DNA of 64,000 bases from Phytoactinopolyspora halotolerans (lineage in GTDB: Bacteria > Actinomycetota > Actinomycetes > Jiangellales > Jiangellaceae): positions 62,001 through 126,000 of the forward strand of contig NZ_JAAGOA010000014.1 in the NCBI RefSeq assembly GCF_010550675.1. Reading direction: 5' to 3'. The translations under genes were made by a program, and so were the position numbers. This document shows, one piece after another, positions 52,667 through 60,423 of this stretch (position 1 is the first letter of the stretch; each line of letters starts with the position of its first letter). The notes under the pieces were generated by a model. It did no database searches, was not told where the DNA came from, and saw only the letters and a list, made by a program, of their open reading frames with translations.

Positions 52667-54088
52667 ATGAGGAGCAATCCTGTACAACGACGCGGCCGGC
52701 GCGGTGGAATGCGCCGCGGAGTCGCCATCGCCGGAGCGTTTGCGCTGCTGGCCACGGCATGTGCGGTCGACGACGACGATGAACCCGACGACACGTCGAC
52801 GGACGTCGCCGAAGGAACCGAGGACGCCGAGGGCACCGACGACGGCGCCGCGGGTGAGGACGGCGACGACGGTGCGGCCGGGGACGTGAACGTCGATGTC
52901 GGCGTCACCGAGGAACCGTGCCCGGAGGCGGTCAACCCGGACAACGGCTGCATCTACCTGGGTGTGCTGTCCGACCTGAGCGAAGGTCCGTTCGCCGCGC
53001 TCGGTATCCCGCTGACCGCCGGACAGGAGGCGTTCTGGCAACGTGTGAACGACGAGGGTGGCATCGGCGGCTACGACGTGGACATCTCCACCTACACCCG
53101 GGACACGTTGTACGACCCGCAGGAACACAGCGCCCGGTACCGGGAGATCGAGCCGAACATCCTGGCGCTGGCGCAGACGTTGGGCACCGAGCCGACCGAG
53201 GCGATCCTGCCGGACATGGACGCCGACAACGTGATCGGCGCTCCTGCCACGTGGTGGTCCGGGTGGGCGTTCGAGGACAACGACTTCGGCCTGATCCTGG
53301 AGTCGGGGTACTCGTACTGCCTGGAGTCGCAGATCGGCCTGGACTGGGCCGGCGAGAACGTCGCGCCGCCGTCGACGGTGCTGGCCGTCGGGTATCCGGG
53401 CGACTACGGTGGCGACTCGGCCGCCGGCGTCGAGGCCTGGGCGATGGCCAACGACGCCGAGTTCGGCGGTTTCGTGGAGACCGCGCCGGACGCCGTCGTC
53501 GGATCGCAGGACGCCGCGATCGGGCAGGTTGTGGGTAGCGGTGCGGATGTGGTCGTGCTGGCGGTCGGTCCGGCCGAGGCGGCGTCGATCGTGGGAGGTT
53601 CGCTGGCCGAAGGCTACGAGGGTCTGTTCCTGGGATCGGTGCCGACCTGGGATCCGGCGTTGCTGGACTCGCCGGCCGGGGAGGCGATGGTGGCGGCGTA
53701 TCGTCACATCGCGCCCTGGGAGGGCATCGACGGTGAGACGCCGGCACACGAGGCGATCCGCGAATCGCTCGGCGACGACCTGCCGGCGAACGAGGGCTAC
53801 ATCTTCGGCTGGGTCTGGTCGTATCCGATCAAGGCGGCGCTGGAGGCCGCCGTGGAGAACGGAGACCTGACCCGGGCCGGTGTGCGGGCTGCTGTGGACG
53901 GCTTGGAAGTCGACTACGAGGGCATCCTCCCGTCGGCGACGTTCGGCGGCGAGGCGAACGAGACCGCCGTGCGGACGGCCGTGATCAATCAGCCGGATCC
54001 GGAGGGCTCGCTGGGCGTGTCGCCGTTGCAGGTCGGCGTGACCGGTGCGACGGCGGACGCCTACGAGTACACCGCCGCCTGCGCCTAG
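52667..54088 (+). CDS. livK: Liv-type substrate-binding lipoprotein
   Basis: A 473-aa periplasmic-binding-fold lipoprotein. A basic N-terminus and hydrophobic stretch end in the lipobox LLATAC (Cys32), followed by a 45-residue Asp/Glu/Gly linker that would hold the domain away from the membrane. Then come YLGVLSDLSEGPFAALG, NILALAQTLGTEPTEAIL and AVGYPGDYGGDSAAGVEAWA. The strong AGAAGGAGAG before ATG 52667 (27 bp after livM) suggests high expression. It determines the importer's substrate, which is not evident. Cys pairs (PCPEA, NGCIY) may form a disulfide. Confidence 0.9.
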   Translation: MRSNPVQRRGRRGGMRRGVAIAGAFALLATACAVDDDDEPDDTSTDVAEGTEDAEGTDDGAAGEDGDDGAAGDVNVDVGVTEEPCPEAVNPDNGCIYLGVLSDLSEGPFAALGIPLTAGQEAFWQRVNDEGGIGGYDVDISTYTRDTLYDPQEHSARYREIEPNILALAQTLGTEPTEAILPDMDADNVIGAPATWWSGWAFEDNDFGLILESGYSYCLESQIGLDWAGENVAPPSTVLAVGYPGDYGGDSAAGVEAWAMANDAEFGGFVETAPDAVVGSQDAAIGQVVGSGADVVVLAVGPAEAASIVGGSLAEGYEGLFLGSVPTWDPALLDSPAGEAMVAAYRHIAPWEGIDGETPAHEAIRESLGDDLPANEGYIFGWVWSYPIKAALEAAVENGDLTRAGVRAAVDGLEVDYEGILPSATFGGEANETAVRTAVINQPDPEGSLGVSPLQVGVTGATADAYEYTAACA

Positions 54089-54107
54089 AGCTATGCCAGC
54101 GAAGCGT

Positions 54108-54167
54108 CCCCTGTGATTACCACCCTTGGACCGGCCATACGGCGGCTAAGGGTTGATGATCACGGGG
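54108..54167 (+). terminator. Imperfect hairpin after livK
   Basis: CCCCTGTGATTACCACCCTT (54108-54127) pairs imperfectly with AAGGGTTGATGATCACGGGG (54148-54167) around a 20-nt loop, 20 bp after the livK stop. Probable terminator of the Liv operon. Its right arm matches the repeat at 42.57 kb. Confidence 0.5.
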
Positions 54168-54174
54168 GGAGAGC

Positions 54175-54250
54175 GCCCGAGGTGAGCGGCTGGCGTGGGC
54201 CGTATCCGTCCTCGATGACGGCGGCCGGCGTCGACGGGGTCCCTGCCGAG
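54175..54250 (-). pseudogene. Relic of the cobA/cysG 3' region
   Basis: 54175-54231 is nearly identical to 56077-56134 inside the siroheme synthase gene (about six mismatches in the best 57 bp), in the same orientation. Translated on the minus strand it gives TPAAVIEDGYGPRQPLTSG, against TPAAVIEDGYGPRQRLTSG in the intact enzyme. No larger frame surrounds it, so it is a duplicated fragment, not a gene. Confidence 0.7.
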
Positions 54251-54600
54251 GGTCGACGGGTCTTTGCTGGCCGCGGCCGGGCCCTTCCGGCCGTGGTCGG
54301 GTCTTGGCAGCCGTGGTCGGGTCTTTGCCCACGTCGAAAGGTGTGCCGTGTGGTCCGTTGTGTGATGTGCGGCCGTTGACTCGGGTCGTGTCGGCGGTTG
54401 TGGGGTGTACGACCGCTCAGAGCGGTCAAAACCTGCACGACTGTCGGCACGACCCGCGCGGCGGGCTCAAACACGGCTGTTCTGCACACGGCCGGCCACA
54501 CGACTGTGGGGAAGCGGCCGTGTGTCGCACGGCAGGCTACACGGCTGATCACACGACGGGGTTGTGCGGCTGATATCACTACGGCAGCCCGCACGAACGC
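54251..54600. other. Gene-free stretch with degenerate repeats
   Basis: I see no gene here. It holds short repeats: GGCCGTGGTCGGGTCTT twice near 54290-54330, and ACACGGCTG/CACACGAC variants across 54470-54570. Its GTGCCGTGTGG words resemble the 43-bp repeats at 34.0 kb. Confidence 0.5.
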
Positions 54601-54649
54601 GAGCACCATGGGGTTGCGGCCGACACGGGGACGGCGTCACGATCGGGGA

Positions 54650-54904
54650 GTGAAGCTCAAGCTCGACCTGCATGACGTCTACAACCGTGGCGACGAGATC
54701 GATCGACAGTTGCGCGCGGTGATCGACGAGGCCGTGCAGCGCAAGGCGAAGTTGGTCGAGATCATCCCCGGTAAGGGCTCCGGTCAGCTGAAGAAGAGGG
54801 TGCTGCGGTTCCTGCAACAGAAGGAGATCAAGGCGCTGTACCACCGCGTGGAGAAGGACTCGGACAACTTCGGCCGAGTCTTCGTACACTTCCGCTGGAA
54901 GTGA
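54650..54904 (+). CDS. Small Smr-domain protein
   Basis: An 84-aa protein: LKLDLHDVYNRGDEIDRQLR, the Smr nucleic-acid-binding core VEIIPGKGSGQLKKRVLRFL, and NFGRVFVHFRWK. Smr domains bind or nick structured nucleic acids (MutS2-like). The whole protein is essentially one domain, as in many actinobacterial homologues. GTG 54650 matches the usual N-terminus; ATG 54608 would add 14 unconserved residues. No convincing Shine-Dalgarno sequence. Confidence 0.8.
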   Translation: MKLKLDLHDVYNRGDEIDRQLRAVIDEAVQRKAKLVEIIPGKGSGQLKKRVLRFLQQKEIKALYHRVEKDSDNFGRVFVHFRWK

Positions 54905-55045
54905 GCCGCTCGCTCGCAGTCGCTGCCCCGGAGAGTTCTGTGTACTAGCGGCGGAACGTTTGTGCTGCCAGAGCAGCCACAACCTTCCGCCGCTGATCGG
55001 AGCTCGCGAGGACGGTCGGCGTGGCCGGGCACGCCGGGCCGGGTG

Positions 55046-55423
55046 TCACGCCATCCACGGTGGAGTGCCGCGGTCGGTCCCGTCCGGAAGGCTGGCCCGG
55101 GCCGCGCGGGCGCCGATGACGATCGCGGTGAGTCCAGGACCGTCCGGAGTGCTGACGCGTCGCTGCGCGGTTCCGGGGATGACGATCGTCTCGCCGGCTT
55201 CGACCACGGTCTCAGCGCCGTCGACCTCGAAGGACGCGCGTCCGTCGACGACGGTCCACGTCTGCTGCGTGTCGATGACGTGGACCGGACCCGCCTGGCC
55301 CGGCTGCATCTCGACCTGCCAGACCGGCGTGTCGGCGTTCCCCAAGGTCGGCGAGGCCAAGGTGGTCATGGTGGCCCCGGGGGTCTCGGTCCGGCGTGTG
55401 TCCGCGTGGCGGATGACGAACAT
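55046..55423 (-). CDS. Cupin-domain protein
   Basis: A 125-aa small beta-barrel protein: VWQVEMQPGQAGPVHVIDTQQTWTV (cupin motif 1 region, His/Gln ligands), VEAGETIVIPGTAQRRV (motif 2). Metal binding and substrate are unknown. ATG 55423 has AGGAGG 7 bases upstream. It is divergent from a MarR gene and its promoter overlaps the MarR-type operators, so it is probably the regulator's target. Confidence 0.8.
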   Translation of the reverse strand: MFVIRHADTRRTETPGATMTTLASPTLGNADTPVWQVEMQPGQAGPVHVIDTQQTWTVVDGRASFEVDGAETVVEAGETIVIPGTAQRRVSTPDGPGLTAIVIGARAARASLPDGTDRGTPPWMA

Positions 55424-55442
55424 GGCGACGCCTCCTATAATA

Positions 55443-55457
55443 GACAACATGGTTGTC
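55443..55457. promoter_or_regulatory. MarR-type operator O1
   Basis: GACAACATGGTTGTC has perfect 6-bp arms around ATG. It sits between the divergent cupin and MarR genes and directly follows the plus-strand TATAAT (55436-55441) and overlaps the minus-strand TATTAT-like -10, so binding would block both promoters. Confidence 0.65.
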
Positions 55458-55463
55458 GATATA

Positions 55464-55478
55464 GTTAACCAGGTTGTC
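55464..55478. promoter_or_regulatory. MarR-type operator O2
   Basis: GTTAACCAGGTTGTC matches O1 at 11 of 15 positions, 21 bp (two helical turns) away, ending 4 bp before the MarR start codon. Confidence 0.55.
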
Positions 55479-55482
55479 CATC

Positions 55483-55953
55483 ATGTCAAGTGACCCTCCC
55501 GGTTACGAGCTCCCGCTGCGGTTGTTCGCGGCCTTCCGCCTGCTCATCGACGGGCTACACGACGAGCTGGCACGGCAGGGTCACCCTGATGTCCGGCCGG
55601 TGCACGGCTTCGCGCTGCAGGCCGTCGGGCCGGACGGGGCGACGGCGGCGGAGATCGGCCGCCGGCTGGGGGTGTCCAAGCAGGCCGCCGGCAAGACCAT
55701 CGACTCGTTGGAGCGGCTGGGCTACGTCACCCGCGAGCCCGATGTCCAGGACAGCCGCCGGAAGGTGGTCCGTCTCACCGACCGGGGCCGGGACTGCCTG
55801 GCTCGGTCGGCCGCGATCTTCGACCGGTTGCGCGACGAGTGGGAGGCGGTGTTGGGCCGGGACCGATTGCGGTCGTTCGAGGATGACCTCAGCCGGCTGA
55901 CCGACGCGCGGCCCCTCCGCGTCGACGTTCCAGGCTGGCTCGGGCACACATAG
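55483..55953 (+). CDS. MarR-family transcriptional regulator
   Basis: A 156-aa winged-helix protein: HGFALQAVGPDGATAAEIGRRLGVSKQAAGKTIDSLERLGYV is the DNA-binding core (HTH about residues 48-80), with the wing DVQDSRRKVVRLTDRG. A small ligand or oxidant usually releases such repressors. ATG 55483 fits the conserved length. It probably controls itself and the divergent cupin gene through two matching operators. It is convergent with the siroheme synthase gene (18-bp gap). Confidence 0.87.
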   Translation: MSSDPPGYELPLRLFAAFRLLIDGLHDELARQGHPDVRPVHGFALQAVGPDGATAAEIGRRLGVSKQAAGKTIDSLERLGYVTREPDVQDSRRKVVRLTDRGRDCLARSAAIFDRLRDEWEAVLGRDRLRSFEDDLSRLTDARPLRVDVPGWLGHT

Positions 55954-55971
55954 GGGCCTACGCCCGGTGGT

Positions 55972-57210
55972 TCATCCGGAGATCTGAGCGGCGAGAGCGG
56001 CGACGTCGCCGACGACGACCACGGCCGGGGGTTTCGCGCCGACCGCGGCCGCGCGTTCCGCGATGTCCGCGAGCGTGCCCGAGGTGAGCCGCTGCCGCGG
56101 GCCGTATCCGTCTTCGATGACGGCGGCGGGCGTGGCCGGGTCCTTGCCGGCCTCGATCAGATGCGCGGCCGTGTCGGCCAGCAGTGACACGCCCATCAGC
56201 AACACCAGCGTGCCCTGGCCGGCCGCGAGCGGCTTCCAGTCCAGCCCTTCGTGGCCGGAGATGACGGTGAACTGCTTGGATACCCCGCGGTGGGTGACCG
56301 GGATGCCCACCGCGGCCGGGACGGAGACCGCACTGGTGACGCCCGGCACCACCTCGACGGGTACGCCCACCTCGCGGCAGGCGATCGCTTCCTCGCCACC
56401 GCGGCCCAGCACGAACGGGTCGCCGCCCTTGAGCCGCACGACCCGTTTGCCGGCGCGGGCATGCTCGATGAGCAGCCGATTGATCTCGTCCTGCGGGACG
56501 GGATGGTTGCCGGGCGTCTTGCCGACGTCGATCACCAGCACATCGTCATCGAGCGCGTCCAGCAGCGCGTGCGGCGCGAGCCGGTCGATCACCACGACGT
56601 CGGCCTCACCCAGCAGTTGCCGGCCGCGCGTCGTGATCAGTGACGGATCGCCTGGGCCGCCGCCCACCAGCGCGACGCTGCCGGTGGTGGCGCCGCGGTT
56701 GTGCCGCAGCGGTAGGCGGCCGGTCTCCAGCGCTGTCTGGACGGCGTTGCGGACCGTGCGCGCCCGGCCGGGGTCACCACCACCGCTGACGGCGACGATG
56801 AGGTCGCCGACGCGGGCGACCGCGGGTGTCCACGCGGCGGAGGCGGCGGCGTCGTCGGCGCGTACACACCAGATGCGGGCGGCCTCGGCATCGGTGGCCG
56901 CCGCGTCGTCGACGGCGCGGTCACCGGTGGCGGTGTGCACCAGCCACGCGTCGTCGAGGTCCTCGGCGCGATACTGCCGCGGCTGCCAACCGGCGCGGCC
57001 CTGTTCCACCAGGGCGGCGAGCGGTTCACACAGCGCGGGGGCCACGACGAGCAGGTCGGCACCGGCGTCGGCCAGCGGCTCCGCTCGCCGCGCCGCGATC
57101 GGCCCACCGCCCACCACGACGACGCGGCGGCCGGCGACGTCGAGCGTCAGCGGATATCGTGAGCTGGCTTGCGCCGAACCGGCCGTCGACGTCGCGCGAT
57201 CGCTGCCCAT
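55972..57210 (-). CDS. cysG: Siroheme synthase: precorrin-2 dehydrogenase + uroporphyrinogen-III methyltransferase
   Basis: A 412-aa fusion. The N-terminal Rossmann domain (VVVVGGGPIAARRAEPLADAGADL, about residues 29-52) is the precorrin-2 dehydrogenase part. The C-terminal SUMT domain has VALVGGGPGDPSLIT, VVVIDRL, RLKGGDPFVLGRGGEE and VVPGVTSAVSVPA. It would methylate uroporphyrinogen III and oxidise precorrin-2 towards siroheme, the cofactor of the sulfite reductase encoded just upstream. GGAG before ATG 57210 supports the start. A 57-bp copy of its 3' part lies 1.9 kb downstream. Confidence 0.92.
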   Translation of the reverse strand: MGSDRATSTAGSAQASSRYPLTLDVAGRRVVVVGGGPIAARRAEPLADAGADLLVVAPALCEPLAALVEQGRAGWQPRQYRAEDLDDAWLVHTATGDRAVDDAAATDAEAARIWCVRADDAAASAAWTPAVARVGDLIVAVSGGGDPGRARTVRNAVQTALETGRLPLRHNRGATTGSVALVGGGPGDPSLITTRGRQLLGEADVVVIDRLAPHALLDALDDDVLVIDVGKTPGNHPVPQDEINRLLIEHARAGKRVVRLKGGDPFVLGRGGEEAIACREVGVPVEVVPGVTSAVSVPAAVGIPVTHRGVSKQFTVISGHEGLDWKPLAAGQGTLVLLMGVSLLADTAAHLIEAGKDPATPAAVIEDGYGPRQRLTSGTLADIAERAAAVGAKPPAVVVVGDVAALAAQISG

Positions 57211-57370
57211 GAGACTCCTTCAGAGCGTTGTCCACCGGCGCGACGGGAGCCGCCGCACCGACGCCATTATCTCCCGTGCGATATCCCCCCGGTGCCGAGC
57301 GTGCCCGGCGCGGCCGTGCCCGCGGCAGTTGTGCCCGTGACAGCCCGGCCGAAGCGCATCCCTCGGCGGG

Positions 57371-57429
57371 CTTTGCAATGCACACATATACGCAACCCTC
57401 ACCGTTGCGTATATGTGTGCATTGCAAAG
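57371..57429. repeat. Perfect 26-bp inverted repeat, 7-nt loop, between cysH and cysG
   Basis: Arms 57371-57396 and 57404-57429 are exact reverse complements around CCTCACC. The arms are AT-richer than the surroundings (TGCACACATATACGCAAC core). Likely a strong hairpin terminating cysH transcription or a regulator site in the 277-bp gap before cysG. Confidence 0.75.
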
Positions 57430-57487
57430 GCGGGCGGTGGGTCGCGTCTTCGGGCTCGTGACGGTGCACGAGCGACGACGCGCCGAG

Positions 57488-58183
57488 CTAGACGTTGATC
57501 CCGCACTCGGTCTTGGCGGAGCCGGACCACCGGCCGGCGCGCGGATCCTCGCCCGGTGCCACCGGGCGTGTGCACGGCTCGCAGCCGATCGACAGGTAGC
57601 CGATCTGCTTCAGCGGATTGATCAGGATGTCGTGCTTGGCGACGTACTCCTCGACATCCTCGTCGGTCCACGCCGCCAGCGGGTTGACCTTGACCTTGCG
57701 ACGCTTCGGGTCCCACGCCACCACCGGCGTGTCGGCCCGGGACGGCGACTCGGCGCGACGCACGCCGGCGGCCCAGGCGTCATACGGCGCCAGCGCCCGG
57801 TCCAGCGGCCAGACCTTGCGGATCGCGCAGCACAGGTCCGGGTCGGTCTGGTACAGCTTGCCGTACTCGGCCTCGTGTTCCGGCACCCGCAGCGGATGGG
57901 TGACCGTCTCCACGTCGATGTTGTACGCCGAGGCGATGGCATCCCGGGTGCCGATCGTCTCGGCGAAGTGGTAGCCGGTGTCCAGGAAGAGCACCTTCAT
58001 GCCCGGCACCGCCTGCGACGCCACGTGCGAGAGCACCCCGTCGGCCATCGACGACGTGACGACGAACTTGTCGCCGAACGTCTCGTGCGCCCAACGGATG
58101 ATGGTCCCGGCCGGCGCCCCTTCCAGTTGGCGCGCGGCGTCGAGCGCGAGCTCTTCCAGCGGCTCGGCAGCGGTGACGGTCAT
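57488..58183 (-). CDS. cysH: Assimilatory adenylyl-sulfate (APS/PAPS) reductase
   Basis: A 231-aa reductase of sulfate assimilation. The PAPS-reductase core has VVTSSMADGVLSHVA (PP-loop) and VLFLDTGYHFAET. The CC pair in DLCCAIRKV plus GCEPCTRP are the four ligands of a [4Fe-4S] cluster, marking an APS-type enzyme. The C-terminus ECGINV carries the catalytic Cys, with Asn where family members often have His. ATG 58183 overlaps the stop of the zinc-ribbon gene. Confidence 0.92.
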   Translation of the reverse strand: MTVTAAEPLEELALDAARQLEGAPAGTIIRWAHETFGDKFVVTSSMADGVLSHVASQAVPGMKVLFLDTGYHFAETIGTRDAIASAYNIDVETVTHPLRVPEHEAEYGKLYQTDPDLCCAIRKVWPLDRALAPYDAWAAGVRRAESPSRADTPVVAWDPKRRKVKVNPLAAWTDEDVEEYVAKHDILINPLKQIGYLSIGCEPCTRPVAPGEDPRAGRWSGSAKTECGINV

Positions 58184-58335
58184 CAAGCACCCCTTCGTGT
58201 GGACAAACCCAGCAACTTCACGGAGAAGACGCGTAGACAAGAGCGACATTCCCACGCCCCGTGTTCCTCGACCGGGAAGAGATCTTCCTCACTGCAGAAC
58301 GGGCAGTGCAGGATGGCCGCTCGTGTCTCGCTCAC
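58183..58335 (-). CDS. 50-aa zinc-ribbon-like protein between sir and cysH
   Basis: A 50-aa reading frame from GTG 58335 (overlapping the sir stop, GTGA) to TGA 58183-58185, which overlaps the cysH ATG. It has ILHCPFCSEEDLFPVEEHG and WECRSCLRVFSVKLLG, i.e. two CxxC knuckles 15 residues apart. Short proteins of this type recur at this place in actinobacterial sulfate operons. Double overlap shows it is translated with sir and cysH. Function unknown; metal or Fe-S handling is possible. Confidence 0.78.
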   Translation of the reverse strand: MSETRAAILHCPFCSEEDLFPVEEHGAWECRSCLRVFSVKLLGLSTRRGA

Positions 58336-59996
58336 TGCAGGTCAGCCTCCTCGGCTCGGGCCGCCCACTGGGCGAAGCGCTCGCCCTCGGAGCGCTTCTC
58401 GACGAACCGGCGGACCACCCGCTCGACGTAGTCCGGCAGCTCCGCCGCGGTGACCTTGTGGCCACGCAGCTTCCGGCCGAAACCGGCGTCCAGGCCGAGC
58501 CCACCGCCGAGGTGGACCTGGAAACCTTCCTCGCCCTTGACGATCTGGCCCTTCAGCCCGATGTCGGCGACCTGGATGCGGGCACAGGAGTTCGGGCAGC
58601 CGTTGACGTTCAGCGTGATCGGCACATCCAGCTGACCGTTCAGGTCGCTGAGCCGGCTCTCCAGCTCCGTGACGGTGTCCGCCGCCAGCCCTTTGGTCTC
58701 GACGATCGCGAGCTTGCAGTACTCCAGGCCGGTGCAGGCCATGGTGTTGCGCCGGAAGACGCTCGGCCGGGCCTGCAGGCCGAGCGCGTCCAGGTCGGCG
58801 ATGAGCGGCTCGACGGCATCCGCCTCGACGTCCAGGATGACGAGCTTCTGGTGCGGGGTGGCGCGGATCCGGGCGGAGCCGTGCGCCTCCGCGGTGTCGG
58901 CGAGTTTGGCCAGGGTGGTTCCGGAGACGCGGCCCACCACCGGGGCGACGCCGATGTAATAGCGGCCGTCCTTCTGCCGGTGCACGCCGACGTGGTCGTA
59001 CGGGTGGTCTGGAACCGGGGACGACGGACCGTCGATGAGCTTGCGTCCCAGGTACTGGTCGGACTCCAGGACTTCCCGGAATGTCTCCGCACCCCAGTCG
59101 TCGACCAGGAACTTCAGCCGGGCCCGGTGCCGCAGCCGGCGGTAACCGTAGTCCCGGAAGATCCCGGTGACGCCGGCCCACACCTCGGGCACCTCTTCCA
59201 GCGGGATCCACGTGCCCAGCCGGACGGCGAGCTTCGGGTTGGTGGACAGGCCGCCGCCCACCCACAGGTCCAGGCCCGGGCCGTGCTCGGGGTGGTTCAC
59301 GCCGACGAACGAGATGTCGTTGGTCTCGTGCACGACGTCGGGCAGCCCGCTGATCGCGGACTTGAACTTCCGGGGGAGATTGGAGAACTCCGGCGAGCCG
59401 ATGTAGCGGCGCTGGATCTCGTCGATCGCCCACTGCGGATCGAGCACCTCGGCATCGGCGATCCCGGCGACGGGCGAGCCGAGGATGACGCGCGGGGTAT
59501 CACCGCATGCCTCGGTGGTGGACAACCCCACCGCCTCGAGTTTCTCCCAGATGGTGGGGACGTCCTCGATCCGGATCCAGTGCAGCTGGATGTTCTGTCG
59601 GTCGGTGACGTCGGCGGTGTCGCGCGCGTACGTGGTGGAGATGTCGGCGATGACGCGCAGCTGCTCGGTGGTCAGGGCGCCGCCGTCGATGCGGACCCGG
59701 AGCATGAAGTACTCGTCGTCCAGCTCGTGTGGCTCCAGGACGGCGGTGCGCCCGCCCGGAATTCCGGGGCGGCGCTGCGTGTACAGCCCGAACCAGCGGA
59801 ACCGGCCGCGCAGATCCTGCGGGTCGATGCTGGCGAAGCCGCGCTTGCTGTAGATGTTCTCGATGCGCGCCCGGACGTTCAGGCCGTCGTCGTCCCGTTT
59901 CGTCCGCTCGTTGGGGTTGAGCGGTTCGAGGTGGCCGAACGCCCACTGCCCCTCACCGCGGGGTCGGCGCGGGATGGTTACCTGGCTCGATGGCAT
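58332..59996 (-). CDS. sir: Ferredoxin-dependent sulfite reductase
   Basis: A 554-aa siroheme/[4Fe-4S] reductase turning sulfite to sulfide. Cluster ligands are in TMACTGLEYCKLA and NGCPNSCAR. RQNIQLHWIRIEDVP and TTEACGDTPR match the NirA/Sir active-site side, and a Tyr in LYTQRR plus the Cys of EACGD are candidates for the Tyr-Cys pair of mycobacterial NirA. ATG 59996 (MPSSQVTIPRR) is preferred to an upstream GTG. It is first in sir - zinc ribbon - cysH and lies behind a Cys leader peptide. A nitrite reductase is less likely given cysH. Confidence 0.92.
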   Translation of the reverse strand: MPSSQVTIPRRPRGEGQWAFGHLEPLNPNERTKRDDDGLNVRARIENIYSKRGFASIDPQDLRGRFRWFGLYTQRRPGIPGGRTAVLEPHELDDEYFMLRVRIDGGALTTEQLRVIADISTTYARDTADVTDRQNIQLHWIRIEDVPTIWEKLEAVGLSTTEACGDTPRVILGSPVAGIADAEVLDPQWAIDEIQRRYIGSPEFSNLPRKFKSAISGLPDVVHETNDISFVGVNHPEHGPGLDLWVGGGLSTNPKLAVRLGTWIPLEEVPEVWAGVTGIFRDYGYRRLRHRARLKFLVDDWGAETFREVLESDQYLGRKLIDGPSSPVPDHPYDHVGVHRQKDGRYYIGVAPVVGRVSGTTLAKLADTAEAHGSARIRATPHQKLVILDVEADAVEPLIADLDALGLQARPSVFRRNTMACTGLEYCKLAIVETKGLAADTVTELESRLSDLNGQLDVPITLNVNGCPNSCARIQVADIGLKGQIVKGEEGFQVHLGGGLGLDAGFGRKLRGHKVTAAELPDYVERVVRRFVEKRSEGERFAQWAARAEEADLQ

Positions 59997-60103
59997 AAGA
60001 AGATCTCGTCCTCGAGGTCGGGGACGCACGTACGCGCGGGTCAGATCGACGGTGACCTATCAGCCGACACGTCCGAGCGCCCGGAACAGTCAACGGGCGG
60101 CGG

Positions 60104-60190
60104 TCAGCAGGCCAGACACATCATGCTGGAGACACGTCGGTAGTCCACGTGGCGACGGACCACGAGGTAGAGCATCGACGCGCGCAACAT
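60104..60190 (-). CDS. Cys-terminated leader peptide of the sulfate assimilation operon
   Basis: A 28-codon frame from ATG 60190 to TGA 60104-60106, 107 bp upstream of sir. The peptide has the LVVRRHVDYRRVSS core and ends MMCLAC, the form of actinobacterial leader peptides upstream of sulfur genes, where cysteine supply controls translation of the Cys codons and downstream expression. GCGAGGA (60198-60204) lies 7 bases before ATG 60190; ATG 60199 is an alternative start. Confidence 0.75.
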   Translation of the reverse strand: MLRASMLYLVVRRHVDYRRVSSMMCLAC

Positions 60191-60423
60191 GTCTGTCATC
60201 CTCGCATGCCTGGATCCGTACGACGACCGTCTGTCCATCATCTGGACCGTTGTCTCACATTCTGGCGTGCCTTATGGACCTTCTGAGGCAAGCTTATGCG
60301 CCCAGTTGTCGAGGGTGTGGAAGGCGCCTCTCGTGGCGTGTGGTCGGCGGTCTCGGTAGAGGAACGCCCGTGTGGGCGCAGATCCGTCGCCATATCGGCC
60401 GCGCGGATGCGACCGCGCGCACC

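Noticed and set aside
54398-54649. N-terminal extension of the Smr protein
   Set aside because: The extra residues are repeat-derived and the Smr family begins at the KLKLDLHD segment.
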